A DNA stretch of 64,000 nucleotides from Xanthomonas arboricola pv. juglandis (GCF_001013475.1 NZ_JZEF01000001.1:931458-995457); one strand, 5' to 3'. Numbered from the stretch's first letter, positions 27,747-37,267 are shown. Numbers and translations: made by a program. Notes: generated by a model not told the origin, from the sequence alone.

Positions 27747-28814
27747 TCACAAACCGTGTTGCGCCAGCGCCCAGCCCACGTGTTCGCGTACCAGCTCCGA
27801 GGCGTCGTGGCGGCGCGCTTCCAGTGCCGCCAACACCTCCGGTGTACCGGGCGCATTGCCCAGGCCGACCGCGATGTTGCGAAGCCAGCGTTGATGGCCG
27901 CTGCGACGGATCGGGCTGCCTTCGGTGCGGCGCAGGAACTCGTCTTCGTCCCAGGCGAACAGCTGCGGCAGCGTCGCCACATCCAGCTCGTTGCGGGCGC
28001 GGAAATCGGCTTCGTCGGTGCGCTGGGCGAACTTGTTCCAGGGGCAGACCAGCTGGCAGTCGTCGCAACCGAAGATGCGGTTGCCGATCGGCTTGCGCAT
28101 CTGCTCGGGAATCGCGCCCTCGTGTTCGATGGTGAGATAGGCGATGCAGCGGCGCGCATCCAGCCGGTACGGGGCGATGATGGCCTGGGTCGGGCAAACG
28201 TCGATGCACCGCGTGCAGGTGCCGCAATGCGCGGTGGCCGGGGTGTCAATGGGCAAGGGCAGGTCAAGGTAGATCTCGCCCAGGAAGAACCACGAGCCGC
28301 CATTGCGATCGATCAGGCAGGTGTGTTTGCCGATCCAGCCCAGCCCGGCATTGCGCGCCAGTGCGCGCTCCAGCACCGGTGCCGAATCCACGAAGACCCG
28401 ATAGCCGAACGCGCCGACTTCGCCCTGGATACGCTCGGCCAGTTTCTGCAGCCGGTTGCGCATCAGCTTGTGGTAATCGCGCCCCAGCGCGTAGCGCGCC
28501 ACATAGGCGCGGCGGCCGTCGTGCAAGGTGTTCCAGGCCTCAGTGTCGTCCTTGCGGCCGTAGTCCATGCCCACCGACAGCACGCGCAAGGTGCCCGGCA
28601 CCAGCTCCTGCGGGCGCGAACGCTTGTCGCCGTGCTGGGCCATCCAGTGCATGGTTCCGTAGAGGCCTTCTTCCAGCCAGCTGCGCAGATGCGCCTCGTC
28701 TTCGCCGAGCTCGATGCCGGTGATGCCGCAGCGTTGAAAGCCGGCCTCGCGCGCGAGCGCACGGATGCGCGCGGCAGCGTCGGTGGGGTCGGGGCGGGCA
28801 AGGACGGCAGACAT
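27747..28814 (-). CDS. queG: epoxyqueuosine reductase QueG
   Basis: The 355-residue cobalamin- and [4Fe-4S]-dependent enzyme catalyses the last step of queuosine synthesis in tRNA, reducing epoxyqueuosine. The N-terminal part opens with IRALAREAGFQRCGITGIELGEDEAHLRSWL. The core contains DSAPVLERALARNAGLGWIGKHTCLI (cobalamin-site region). Two iron-sulfur cluster motifs follow, CGTCTRCIDVCPTQAI and CDDCQLVCPWNKFAQRT. A C-terminal HEAT-like segment completes it (GHQRWLRNIAVGLGNA). It is divergent from nnr with only 24 bases between the start codons. The queG/nnr adjacency is shared with E. coli (yjeS-yjeF). Confidence 0.96.
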   Translation of the reverse strand: MSAVLARPDPTDAAARIRALAREAGFQRCGITGIELGEDEAHLRSWLEEGLYGTMHWMAQHGDKRSRPQELVPGTLRVLSVGMDYGRKDDTEAWNTLHDGRRAYVARYALGRDYHKLMRNRLQKLAERIQGEVGAFGYRVFVDSAPVLERALARNAGLGWIGKHTCLIDRNGGSWFFLGEIYLDLPLPIDTPATAHCGTCTRCIDVCPTQAIIAPYRLDARRCIAYLTIEHEGAIPEQMRKPIGNRIFGCDDCQLVCPWNKFAQRTDEADFRARNELDVATLPQLFAWDEDEFLRRTEGSPIRRSGHQRWLRNIAVGLGNAPGTPEVLAALEARRHDASELVREHVGWALAQHGL

Positions 28815-28838
28815 GGCGACAAGTATAGAATTCCCGGC

Positions 28839-30326
28839 ATGTACGCACCGCTCGATCTTTACGACACCGCCGCCGCGCGCAGGCTGGACACGCAGGCCAC
28901 CACGCTGCTTGGCGGCGACGGCTACATCTTGATGGAGCGCGCCGGGCAGGCCGCCTGGCAGCATCTGCTGGAACGCTGGCCGCAGGCGCGCCGCATCGTG
29001 GTGGTCTGCGGCACCGGCAACAACGGCGGCGATGGCTATGTGCTGGCACGCCTGGCGCAGCGGGCCGGGCGCCAGGTGCAGGTGGTGCATCTTGCCGAGC
29101 ACGGCCCGGCCTCGTCGCTGGCGCAGCGCGCCTGTACCGACTATCTGGGCGTGGGCGGTGCGATCGAGCTGTTTCCCTCGCCGCTGGCGCAGGCCGACGT
29201 GATCGTCGATGCGCTGTTCGGCATCGGCCTCAACCGCGCGCCCGACGCCGAGACCACCGCCTTGATCGACGCCATCAACGCCGCCGGTGTGCCGGTGCTC
29301 GCACTGGATGTGCCCAGCGGCATCGATGCCGATCATGGCGTGGCCTTCGGTGCCGCGGTGCGCGCGCAGGCCACCTTGCAGTTCATCGTGCCGCACCTGG
29401 GGCTCCATACCGGTGATGCGCTGGAGCATGCCGGCACGCGCGCAACCGCGTCGCTGGACGTGCCGGATGCCGCATTCGACGGCCTGGCGCCGGCCGCGCA
29501 CAGCTGGGACATCGACGCCCTGGCCGCGCAGTTGCGCCCGCGGCGACGCAATACGCACAAGGGCGAGTCCGGCCGCGTGCTGTGCGTCGGCGGCAACCTC
29601 GGCAGCGGCGGCGCGGTCATGCTCACCGCCGAAGCGGCCCTGCGCAGCGGGGCAGGGCTGGTGCAGGTCGCCACCCGCGTTGAGCATGTCGCGCCGCTGC
29701 TGGCGCGTTGCCCGGAAGCGATGGTGCGTGCGGTGCAGGCTGACGAGGACATCGCCGCGTTGGCTGACGCCGCCGACGTGGTCGCGTTGGGTCCGGGCCT
29801 GGGGCAGGACCACTGGGCGCAGCAGTTGTGGCGCGCGGTGCTGGCCTCGGACAGCGCCGTGGTCATCGATGCCGATGGCCTGAATCTGCTGGCCGCCAAC
29901 CCGGTGCCGGCGCGCGGCCCGCGCGTGTTGACCCCGCATCCCGGCGAGGCCGGCTGGCTGCTGGGGATCTCGACCAGGCAGGTTCAGCAGGATCGGCTGG
30001 CTGCCGCAGACGCGTTGGCCAAACGTTTCAATGCAGTGGTGGTGCTCAAGGGCGCCGGCAGCGTGATCGCCGCGCCGCACGCAGTGCCGCGCATCATCGA
30101 TGCCGGCAATCCGGGCATGGCGGTCGGCGGCATGGGCGACCTGCTGACCGGTGTGATCGCAGCCTTGCTAGGCCAGGGCTGGTCGCCGTTCGATGCCGCC
30201 AGCTTGGGCGCCTTGTTGCATGCCTGTGCCGGCGATGCGGCGGCGCGCGCGGGCGAGCGCGGCCTGTTGCCGACCGATCTGCTGCCCGAACTGCGCCGCC
30301 TCGCCAATGCCGGAGCCATTGCATGA
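28839..30326 (+). CDS. nnr: bifunctional NAD(P)H-hydrate epimerase/dehydratase
   Basis: A 495-residue YjeF-type enzyme that repairs hydrated NAD(P)H. The N-terminal epimerase domain has VVCGTGNNGGDGYVLARLAQ and VDALFGIGLNRAPD. The C-terminal ADP/ATP-dependent dehydratase (ribokinase-like) domain starts near KGESGRVLCVGGNLGSGGA. It contains the catalytic NPGMAVGGMGDLLTGVIAAL motif near the end. No ribosome-binding site precedes the ATG, and a TAGAAT element ends 8 bases upstream (28826-28831), compatible with leaderless translation. Its last bases overlap tsaE by 4 (ATGA), giving the conserved nnr-tsaE coupling. Confidence 0.96.
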   Translation: MYAPLDLYDTAAARRLDTQATTLLGGDGYILMERAGQAAWQHLLERWPQARRIVVVCGTGNNGGDGYVLARLAQRAGRQVQVVHLAEHGPASSLAQRACTDYLGVGGAIELFPSPLAQADVIVDALFGIGLNRAPDAETTALIDAINAAGVPVLALDVPSGIDADHGVAFGAAVRAQATLQFIVPHLGLHTGDALEHAGTRATASLDVPDAAFDGLAPAAHSWDIDALAAQLRPRRRNTHKGESGRVLCVGGNLGSGGAVMLTAEAALRSGAGLVQVATRVEHVAPLLARCPEAMVRAVQADEDIAALADAADVVALGPGLGQDHWAQQLWRAVLASDSAVVIDADGLNLLAANPVPARGPRVLTPHPGEAGWLLGISTRQVQQDRLAAADALAKRFNAVVVLKGAGSVIAAPHAVPRIIDAGNPGMAVGGMGDLLTGVIAALLGQGWSPFDAASLGALLHACAGDAAARAGERGLLPTDLLPELRRLANAGAIA

Positions 30327-30823
30327 GCCAACTCAGCGCACACCTGGTCGATGCGCAGGCCACCGAAACCCTGGGACAGGCCCTGGCCGCGGTGCGGCCC
30401 ACCCGCGCGATGGTGCAATTGCACGGCGATCTCGGCGCCGGCAAGTCCACGCTGGCGCGCGCCTTGCTGCGCGCGCTCGGCGTCACCGGGCCGATTCGCA
30501 GCCCCACCTACACGCTGGTCGAGCGCTATCCGCTCGGCACTGGCGACGAGGCCTGGCATCTGGATCTGTACCGCATCGGGCAGGCCGGGGAACTGGATTT
30601 TCTCGGGCTCGACGAGGGCAGCGCCGGCCTGTGGCTGGTCGAATGGCCGGAACGTGGCGCTGGTGCATTGCCGCCGGTGGATCTGGATGTGGAACTGGCA
30701 GTCGACGGCGAGGGGCGCAGCGTGACGTTGCTGGGCCGCAGCGAAACCGGCCGCGACTGGCTGGCGCGGCTATCGGAGCTGCCTGAGTTGCAGCCCCTTT
30801 TTGTCAGCTCACAGGAAGAATGA
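30323..30823 (+). CDS. tsaE: tRNA threonylcarbamoyladenosine biosynthesis ATPase TsaE
   Basis: The 166-residue P-loop ATPase of the TsaBDE complex that attaches threonylcarbamoyl to A37 of ANN-decoding tRNAs. Walker A is HGDLGAGKSTLARALLRALG (about residues 35-54). It is followed by the switch-like IRSPTYTLVERYPLG and a histidine/aspartate HLDLYRIG motif, then ELDFLGLDE and LVEWPERG. The start overlaps the nnr stop in ATGA. The next gene downstream is an amidase and then mutL, the conserved order found in enterobacteria, which supports an operon. Confidence 0.96.
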   Translation: MSQLSAHLVDAQATETLGQALAAVRPTRAMVQLHGDLGAGKSTLARALLRALGVTGPIRSPTYTLVERYPLGTGDEAWHLDLYRIGQAGELDFLGLDEGSAGLWLVEWPERGAGALPPVDLDVELAVDGEGRSVTLLGRSETGRDWLARLSELPELQPLFVSSQEE

Positions 30824-30893
30824 ACGCCAGGTTGTGGATTATTAAGGGAAATCACCTTGCAATTCACACGTTTGGGTGATTGAATCCAGCGCC

Positions 30894-32585
30894 ATGACAC
30901 CGGGGTTCCGCCAGTTCTGTGTTTCCACCGTGACCGCCAGCCTCAGCCTGGCGGTTTTTGCTGCGTGGGCCGGCGAAATCAAGGGCGTGGGCGTCAGCAC
31001 CGGTGCCACCGGCACGCGTGCGGAGATCCAGCTCGCCGGTAGCGGCGGATTCAAGACGCTGTCACTGGCCAACCCCAATCGGCTGGTGGTGGATTTTCCT
31101 GATTCCTCGGGTGTGCGTGGCCTCAAGCTGCCGCCTGCTGCAGGCCTGGTGACGTCGGTGCGTACCGGTCAACCGGTGCCGGGCACTTTCCGGGTGGTAT
31201 TCGAGCTGGCAACGCCGGTGACGCCGTTGAAGCCGCAGATGCAGACGCTGGGCAGCGCATCGACGTTGGTGATCGAGTGGCCAGGCGATCCGCCGGCTGC
31301 CGGCACGGTGGCCACCACCGCCGCGCCTGCCGCGCCGCCGCCGCGCCCGGCCAATGCACAATCCGAAGCCGCCCGCGCAACCGCTGCGTTGGCGGCGTCT
31401 GCGCAGCGTGCCTCGGTGGTGCCGCCTGCTCCGGCGCCCGCACCGTATGTGCCTGCGTCGGCCATGCCCAGCGTGACTCCGGCACCGGTACCGACCACGG
31501 TCGCCACCGGCGTGCCGACACCGCGTCCAGGCACTGCCACGACCGCGGTGACGACCAGCACGGCCTCGCCAGCCAGCACCGCCGGCACTACCCCGAATCG
31601 CGTCGCCGGTGCCTCGTCGGCCTTGGCGCTGCCAGGCAACGCCGCGTCGCCGGCTGCGATCCTGAATGGCGGCAATGCGCCGCTGGGTGCTGCATCCGCT
31701 AATGCCATGCCCGCCTCGCCGAATGCGGCTGCCGGCAGTGTCGTCGCGGCGGACAGCGATGACTTGCCGCCGCGTCCGGTGCTGCCCAGCGAGGCCTCTC
31801 GGATCAAGATGGCACCGGGTATGCGGCCGCTGATTGTCGCCATCGATCCCGGACACGGCGGCCAGGATCCCGGCGCCATGGGCCCGACCGGCAAGCGCGA
31901 AAAAGACGTCACCTTGGCAGTCGGCCGCGAACTGGCGCGCCAGATCAATGCCACGCCCGGCATGAAGGCCTACCTGACGCGCGATACCGACGTGTTCATT
32001 CCGCTGCCGATGCGCGCGCAGAAGGCACGCGCCGCCAAGGCCGACATCTTCATCTCCATCCACGCCGACGCTGCCGAAAACCGTAGTGCGACTGGCTCCT
32101 CGGTTTATGTACTGTCGACCAAGGGCGCCTCCTCGCAGCGCGCGCGCTGGCTGGCCGACAAGGAAAATGCCGCTGACCTGGTTGGCGGCGTGCGTCTGCA
32201 GCAGACCGAAAGCACGCTGGCCAATGTGCTGCTGGATCTGGCGCAGAGCGGCCACATGAAGGCCTCCGAAGATGCGGCAGGGCACGTGCTCGGCGGCCTC
32301 AAGCGGATCGGCAACAATCACAAGCCGCAGCTGGAACGCGCCAACTTTGCGGTGCTGCGCACCTCCGACATGCCGGCGATGCTGGTGGAAACCGCCTTCA
32401 TTTCCAATCCGGACGAAGAGCGCCGGCTGATCGACCCGGCCTACCAGCGCAAGATCGCCTCGGCCGTGCTGGATGGCATCGATACCTTCTTCACCCGCCA
32501 GCCGCCGCCGGGCACCCTATTTGCCGCGCGCGCACAGGCCGAAGCCGATGCCAGCGCTGGCACCGTGGCCGGCGGCAGCCGCTGA
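30894..32585 (+). CDS. amiC: N-acetylmuramoyl-L-alanine amidase (AmiC/AmiB type) with AMIN domain
   Basis: 563 residues. The signal peptide (TVTASLSLAVFAAWA) is followed by an N-terminal AMIN domain (about residues 28-125) that targets the septum, with SLANPNRLVVDFPDS typical. A roughly 170-residue Ala/Pro/Thr-rich linker follows (to about 300). The zinc-dependent amidase_3 domain has VAIDPGHGGQDPGAMGPTG, DVTLAVGRELARQIN, FISIHADAAENRSATGSSVY and MPAMLVETAFISNPDEE (catalytic Glu). It splits daughter cells by cutting peptide stems from glycan. The symbol is a type name; AmiB is equally plausible. There is no LysM domain at the end. The gene lies between tsaE and mutL. Confidence 0.9.
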   Translation: MTPGFRQFCVSTVTASLSLAVFAAWAGEIKGVGVSTGATGTRAEIQLAGSGGFKTLSLANPNRLVVDFPDSSGVRGLKLPPAAGLVTSVRTGQPVPGTFRVVFELATPVTPLKPQMQTLGSASTLVIEWPGDPPAAGTVATTAAPAAPPPRPANAQSEAARATAALAASAQRASVVPPAPAPAPYVPASAMPSVTPAPVPTTVATGVPTPRPGTATTAVTTSTASPASTAGTTPNRVAGASSALALPGNAASPAAILNGGNAPLGAASANAMPASPNAAAGSVVAADSDDLPPRPVLPSEASRIKMAPGMRPLIVAIDPGHGGQDPGAMGPTGKREKDVTLAVGRELARQINATPGMKAYLTRDTDVFIPLPMRAQKARAAKADIFISIHADAAENRSATGSSVYVLSTKGASSQRARWLADKENAADLVGGVRLQQTESTLANVLLDLAQSGHMKASEDAAGHVLGGLKRIGNNHKPQLERANFAVLRTSDMPAMLVETAFISNPDEERRLIDPAYQRKIASAVLDGIDTFFTRQPPPGTLFAARAQAEADASAGTVAGGSR

Positions 32586-32722
32586 GCCGCTCGGCTATCA
32601 TTCCGCACTGATTCCTTGATGACGGCGCCTGCGCGCCGCCGGATTGCCGTGCCGACGTCTGTCTTGCCTGTTACACCCCCGATGCGCTCCGCAGTCTGCG
32701 TCCAGCGCGAGCGCCTGTGCTG

Positions 32723-34576
32723 ATGGCGATCCGTCAGCTCCCCGAGATCCTGATCAACCAGATTGCCGCCGGCGAAGTCGTCGAGCGGCCTGCGTCCGTG
32801 GTCAAGGAACTGGTCGAAAACGCCCTCGATGCCGGTGCTACCCGCGTGGATATCGAGCTGGAAGAGGGCGGCGTGCGGCTGATCCGTATCCGCGACAACG
32901 GTGGCGGCATCACCCCCGACGAACTGCCGCTGGCGGTGTCGCGGCATGCCACCAGCAAGATCGCATCGCTGGACGATCTGGAAACCGTGGCCACGCTCGG
33001 ATTCCGCGGCGAAGCCCTGCCGTCGATCGCCTCGGTCAGCCGTTTCACGCTGATCTCGCGTCGCCACGATGCCGAACATGGCTCCGCACTGGAGATCGAC
33101 GGCGGGCGCCTGAGCGAGGTGATGCCACGCGCGCATGCGCCCGGCACCACGGTCGAAGTGCGCGAGCTGTTCTTCAACGTGCCGGCGCGGCGCAAGTTCC
33201 TGCGTGCCGAGCGCACCGAGCTGGGGCATATCGAAGAGTGGCTGCGCTCGTTGGCGTTGGCGCGCCCGGATGTGGAATTGCGGGTCTCGCACAACGGCAA
33301 ACCGTCGCGTCGCTACAAGCCGGGCGATCTGTATTCGGATGCGCGGCTGGGCGAAACCCTGGGCGAGGATTTCGCGCGGCAGGCCTTGCGCGTCGATCAC
33401 AGTGGCGCCGGCCTGCGTCTGCATGGCTGGGTTGCGCAGCCGCATTACTCGCGCGCCAGTACCGATCAGCAGTATCTCTACGTCAATGGCCGCTCGGTGC
33501 GCGATCGCAGCGTCGCGCACGCAGTCAAGATGGCCTATGGCGATGTGCTGTTCCATGGTCGCCAGCCGGCCTACGTGCTGTTCCTGGAACTGGATCCGGC
33601 GCGTGTGGACGTCAACGTGCATCCGGCCAAGCACGAGGTGCGTTTCCGTGAGGCGCGGCTGATCCACGACTTCGTCTACCGCACCTTGCAGGACGCGCTG
33701 GCGCATACGCGTGCCGGCGCGATGCCCAACAGCATCGGCACGGACGGCGCCAGCGATACGGTTGCTGCGTCGGGCGGCATGCTCGACCGACCAAATTACG
33801 GAGGCGGTGGCGGCGGTGCCGGCTATGGTCAGTGGACGCCATCGCAGACTCCACTGGGCTTGCGCGTGGACGAGGCGCGTGCGGCCTACAGCGCGCTGTA
33901 TGCGCCGCCGTCCAGTGGCACGCAGCAGCAGTCTGCCGCCTTGCCGGAGGGCACCGGGATGGGCCTGCCGGCGACTGCCGCGGACAGTGGTGTGCCGCCG
34001 CTGGGGTATGCCGTCGCGCAGTTGCACGGCATCTACATCCTGGCCGAGAACGCCGAAGGCCTGATCGTGGTGGACATGCACGCCGCGCACGAACGCATCG
34101 GCTACGAGCGGCTCAAGAACGCGCACGACAGCATCGGCCTGCACGCACAGCCGCTACTGGTGCCGATGACGCTGGCGGTGGGCGAGCGCGAGGCCGACAC
34201 CGCCGAGCGCGAAGCCGACACGCTGTCCAGCCTGGGCTTCGAGATCAACCGCGCCGGCCCGCAGTCGCTGCATGTGCGCAGCATTCCCGCGCTGCTTGCC
34301 AATGCCGACCCGGAGGCGTTGTTGCGCGATGTGCTCGGCGATCTGCGCGAGCATGGCCAGAGCCGGCGCATTGCCAGTGCGCGCGACGAATTGCTCTCCA
34401 CGATGGCGTGCCACGGCGCGGTGCGCGCGAACCGGCGCCTGACCGTGCCGGAAATGAACGCACTGCTGCGCGATATGGAAGTTACCGAGCGCTCGGGGCA
34501 GTGCAACCATGGCCGACCGACCTGGGCACGGTTTACGCTGGGCGAAATCGATCGCTGGTTCCTGAGGGGACGCTGA
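32723..34576 (+). CDS. mutL: DNA mismatch repair protein MutL
   Basis: 617 residues. The GHKL ATPase domain opens [20 protein letters not shown]. It carries [20 protein letters not shown] (motif I, catalytic Glu), [19 protein letters not shown] (motif II) and [16 protein letters not shown] (motif III). A transducer domain with [12 protein letters not shown] follows. A Gly/Pro-rich linker (about residues 340-430) leads into the dimerisation domain, which includes [14 protein letters not shown] and [11 protein letters not shown]. The C-terminal domain lacks an obvious DQHAxxE endonuclease motif, as expected with MutH-type or MutL-only repair in this lineage. The start 32723 is chosen over a GTG at 32717 because it matches the family. 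The next gene overlaps its stop by one base. Confidence 0.97.
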   Translation: MAIRQLPEILINQIAAGEVVERPASVVKELVENALDAGATRVDIELEEGGVRLIRIRDNGGGITPDELPLAVSRHATSKIASLDDLETVATLGFRGEALPSIASVSRFTLISRRHDAEHGSALEIDGGRLSEVMPRAHAPGTTVEVRELFFNVPARRKFLRAERTELGHIEEWLRSLALARPDVELRVSHNGKPSRRYKPGDLYSDARLGETLGEDFARQALRVDHSGAGLRLHGWVAQPHYSRASTDQQYLYVNGRSVRDRSVAHAVKMAYGDVLFHGRQPAYVLFLELDPARVDVNVHPAKHEVRFREARLIHDFVYRTLQDALAHTRAGAMPNSIGTDGASDTVAASGGMLDRPNYGGGGGGAGYGQWTPSQTPLGLRVDEARAAYSALYAPPSSGTQQQSAALPEGTGMGLPATAADSGVPPLGYAVAQLHGIYILAENAEGLIVVDMHAAHERIGYERLKNAHDSIGLHAQPLLVPMTLAVGEREADTAEREADTLSSLGFEINRAGPQSLHVRSIPALLANADPEALLRDVLGDLREHGQSRRIASARDELLSTMACHGAVRANRRLTVPEMNALLRDMEVTERSGQCNHGRPTWARFTLGEIDRWFLRGR

Positions 34577-35514
34577 TGGCTGTATTGCACAAGGGGAACC
34601 GCTGGCTGCTCGGCATGCTGGTGTGTGCGGCGCTGGCCGGCTGCGGCAAGGATGCACCGCACCCGGCAGCGCCGGCTGCACTCGACAAGGCCTTCCTGGC
34701 CGATAACGCGGCCTGGCGCGAAGCGCGCCTGACCGAGTTGCGCGCGCCCGATGGCTGGACCAGCCTGGTCGGCCTGCACTGGCTGTCGCTGAAGGCGCAT
34801 TACATCGGCAGCAGCGCCGACAGCGGCATCAGGCTGGCGGTCGGGCCATCCAAGATGGGCATGGTCGCGACCGAGGCCGATACGGTCTGGTTCGTGCCCG
34901 AGCGCGGCGCAGCATTGACCGTCGACGGCAGGCCGCTGACCGGCCGGATCCGCTTCCAGTCCGATTGCGACCCGCAGCCGACCTTCATCCATTTCGATGG
35001 CGGCAAGGGCGTGTTGAGCCTGATCCATCGTGGCGACCGCAATGCGCTGCGGGTCAAGCATGCCGACGCGCCATCGCGCAGCCACTTTGCCGGGCTGGAT
35101 TACTGGCCGGTCGATCCGTCCTGGCGCATCAGCGCGCGCTATGTGCCCAACGATGTCGGTAAGACCATTCCGATCGTGGACATCGTCGGCATCAGCAGCG
35201 AACAACCCAACGCCGGGGCAATCACCTTCGAGCGCGATGGCAAGGCGTATCGGCTGGAGACCATCGGCGAACCCGGGCGGCCGATGTTCGTGGTGTTCGC
35301 CGATCGCACCAGTGGGCACGGCAGTTATCCGGCCGGGCGCTTTCTCGACCTGGACGTGCCCGACGCCTCCGGGCATGTGGTCGTCGATTTCAACCGAGCC
35401 TACAACCCGCCGTGCGCGTTCACTCCCTTTGCAACCTGTCCGCTGCCGCCGCCGGAAAACCGCATCGACCTGGCGGTGTCGGCCGGCGAGAAGACCTACA
35501 AGGTGCCGCACTGA
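34576..35514 (+). CDS. DUF1684 lipoprotein
   Basis: 312 residues. A lipoprotein signal peptide ends at the lipobox-like ALAGC (about residues 18-22), so the protein should be anchored in a membrane. The DUF1684 domain fills the rest. Visible features are APDGWTSLVGLHWLSLK, RFQSDCDPQPTFIHFDGGKG, LDYWPVDPSWRISARYVPN and FNRAYNPPCAFTPFATCPLPPPENR near the end. Function is unknown; the family fold is described as split-barrel or FMN-like (memory, uncertain). It overlaps the mutL stop by one base (TGATG), so it belongs to the same transcript. E. coli has miaA in this position. Confidence 0.8.
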   Translation: MAVLHKGNRWLLGMLVCAALAGCGKDAPHPAAPAALDKAFLADNAAWREARLTELRAPDGWTSLVGLHWLSLKAHYIGSSADSGIRLAVGPSKMGMVATEADTVWFVPERGAALTVDGRPLTGRIRFQSDCDPQPTFIHFDGGKGVLSLIHRGDRNALRVKHADAPSRSHFAGLDYWPVDPSWRISARYVPNDVGKTIPIVDIVGISSEQPNAGAITFERDGKAYRLETIGEPGRPMFVVFADRTSGHGSYPAGRFLDLDVPDASGHVVVDFNRAYNPPCAFTPFATCPLPPPENRIDLAVSAGEKTYKVPH

Positions 35515-35530
35515 CGTGGAGACCAACGTG

Positions 35531-36493
35531 GTGAAGGCAAGCATGCGCACCCGGCTCGCAGCCTGGAGCTGCAGTGCGGTGATTGCTCTGGCTTTATGGA
35601 GCGGGGCGGTCGCGCCGACCTGGGCGCGCGCCAGCAACGAGGCGCCGGCCGGTCCACCGGTGCCGCTGTTGTGGAAGGTCGATGGCAAGGGCGGCACGCT
35701 GTATCTGCTGGGTTCGTTCCATGTGCTCAAGCCCAGTGATTACCCGTTGTCGCCGGATGTGATGCAGGCCTTCGCCAAGGCCGACCGCCTGGTGTTCGAA
35801 CTGCCGCCCTCCGATGTGCAGTCGCCCGAACTGGCCGGCCGCATGCTGCAGGCGGCGCGGCGCAGCGACGGGCGTCGCCTGCAGGACGCACTGGATCCGA
35901 AGACCTGGCAGGCGCTGACCACCTACGCCCGCAAACACGGGATGCCGGTGGACAGCTTGCAGACCCTGGAACCCTGGTTCGTGGCGCTGACGATCAGTCT
36001 GGCGGAGATGAGCCGGCAAGGCATGGACCCGAACGCCGGTCTGGACCATCACCTGATGGCGCAGGCACAGGCGAGCGGCAAACCGGCCGATGGGCTGGAG
36101 CGTGCCGAGGAGCAGATTGCCTTGCTCGATGGCATGTCGCCGACCGAACAGCATCAGCTGCTGGAGGAATCGCTGGACGATGCCGGCGGCAACGATCAGC
36201 TGCGTCAGCTGCACGCGGCCTGGCGCAGTGGCGATGTGCGCACCCTGTCCACGCAGATGGCCGAAGAAATGCGGCAGCACTACCCGGCGCTGTATCAGGA
36301 CATCAATGTCGAGCGCAATGCGCGCTGGGTGCCGCGGCTGGAGCAGCGGCTGGGCAAGGGCAGCGGGACCACGCTGGTGGTGGTCGGTGCGCTGCACCTG
36401 CTGGGAAGCGATGGCGTGGTGGAGCGTCTGCGCGCGCGTGGCTACCACGTGGAGCGGATCTGCTCGGCCTGCGCGGAGCAGGCCGGCCGCTGA
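35531..36493 (+). CDS. TraB/GumN-family protein
   Basis: About 320 residues. A signal-peptide-like N-terminus (LAAWSCSAVIALALWSGAVA) is followed by the TraB/GumN domain. The start motif is WKVDGKGGTLYLLGSFHVL and the end motif VVVGALHLLGSDGVVERLRARG. Internal conserved residues include YPLSPDVMQAFAKADRLVFE and GLDHHLMAQAQASGK. The family contains metal-dependent proteases (TIKI-like) and GumN of the xanthan locus; the bacterial members' role is uncertain. GGAGA (35518-35522) supports a GTG at 35528 or 35531; an ATG at 35543 is a third option. It follows the DUF1684 gene by 16 bases and is probably the last gene of the nnr-to-here run. Confidence 0.85.
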   Translation: MKASMRTRLAAWSCSAVIALALWSGAVAPTWARASNEAPAGPPVPLLWKVDGKGGTLYLLGSFHVLKPSDYPLSPDVMQAFAKADRLVFELPPSDVQSPELAGRMLQAARRSDGRRLQDALDPKTWQALTTYARKHGMPVDSLQTLEPWFVALTISLAEMSRQGMDPNAGLDHHLMAQAQASGKPADGLERAEEQIALLDGMSPTEQHQLLEESLDDAGGNDQLRQLHAAWRSGDVRTLSTQMAEEMRQHYPALYQDINVERNARWVPRLEQRLGKGSGTTLVVVGALHLLGSDGVVERLRARGYHVERICSACAEQAGR

Positions 36494-36539
36494 TTGGCTG
36501 CGCCGTGGAGCGGCTCACGCTCCAGGCGCTGCGCCTGTC

Positions 36540-37109
36540 TTACCCGCGGTTACGGGCCTTGCCGGTGGTGCCGGCGCTACCGGCCGTGCCGTGCGTGCCG
36601 GTGCCCATTGGGCCGCTGCCCATGCCGCTGCCACCCGGCGGCGGCGGCGTACCAGGGCCGCCCGGACGGCCGAAGCCGGCGCCGAAGTTGCGCTGGAATT
36701 CCTGCCACAACTCCAGGTTGCGCTCGGTCAGCTGGTTCATCATCGCCCACGGGGTCTGCCCGAGCAGGTTGCCCATCTGTTGGCGGAACTGCTGCTGCTG
36801 ATCCAGGAACACCTGCATGCTGCGTTCCAGGTAGTTGCCCATGAAGCCCTGCAGCGAGTCGCCGTAGAAACGGATGATCTGACTCAGCAACTGGGTCGAC
36901 AGCATCGGCTCGCCGTCCTGTTCGCGGTCGGCAATGATCTGCAGCAAGACCGCGCGGCTGAGGTCTTCGCCACTCTTGGCGTCGCGTACCTCGAATTCTT
37001 CGCCGTCGATGATGAGCTGACGCACATCCTCAATGGTGATGTAGCTGGAAATTTCCGTGTCGTAGAGACGGCGATTGGGATACTTCTTGATGATGCGAAG
37101 TCCGGCCAT
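36540..37109 (-). CDS. phaR: polyhydroxyalkanoate synthesis repressor PhaR
   Basis: 189 residues. The N-terminal DNA-binding PHB_acc_N domain is textbook: IIKKYPNRRLYDTEISSYIT (residues 6-25), then VRQLIIDGEEFEVRDAKSGE and DLSRAVLLQIIADREQDGEP. A PHB_acc region follows with FYGDSLQGFMGNYLERSM. The C-terminus is a Gln-rich then Gly/Pro-rich tail (about 140-189). PhaR proteins bind PHA granules and repress phasin and pha genes, autoregulating. The gene lies downstream of phbB on the same strand, with an inverted repeat in the gap. A phaC synthase is not in the window. The alternative GTG at 37122-37124 would add 5 residues. Confidence 0.93.
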   Translation of the reverse strand: MAGLRIIKKYPNRRLYDTEISSYITIEDVRQLIIDGEEFEVRDAKSGEDLSRAVLLQIIADREQDGEPMLSTQLLSQIIRFYGDSLQGFMGNYLERSMQVFLDQQQQFRQQMGNLLGQTPWAMMNQLTERNLELWQEFQRNFGAGFGRPGGPGTPPPPGGSGMGSGPMGTGTHGTAGSAGTTGKARNRG

Positions 37110-37210
37110 GGAACGTTCACTCACAACGATAGTGCGCGCAGGATGGCGCACCGCAGCAGCCCTTGCAACCGCCACAAGGCCTTATTTTCTTAAGTAGACA
37201 CCTAAAAAAT

Positions 37211-37263
37211 GTTGCGCAGCATGATTTTCAAGGGTTTTTATGCTGCATCGCAAAGTTGCAGCA
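37211..37263 (-). promoter_or_regulatory. inverted repeat between phbB and phaR, candidate PhaR operator
   Basis: TGCTGCA (37241-37247) and TGCAGCA (37257-37263) are perfect arms around a 9-base spacer. A related TTGCGCAGCA lies at 37212-37221. The surrounding DNA is AT-rich, unlike its neighbours. PhaR proteins of other bacteria recognise TGC/GCA-type sequences, so this is a plausible autoregulatory site for the downstream phaR gene; inference only. Confidence 0.5.
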
Positions 37264-37267
37264 AAGT

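Noticed and set aside
26343-28838. Long plus-strand extension upstream of nnr
   Set aside because: It reads antisense through xseA and queG with no family features. The nnr domain begins at the ATG at 28839.
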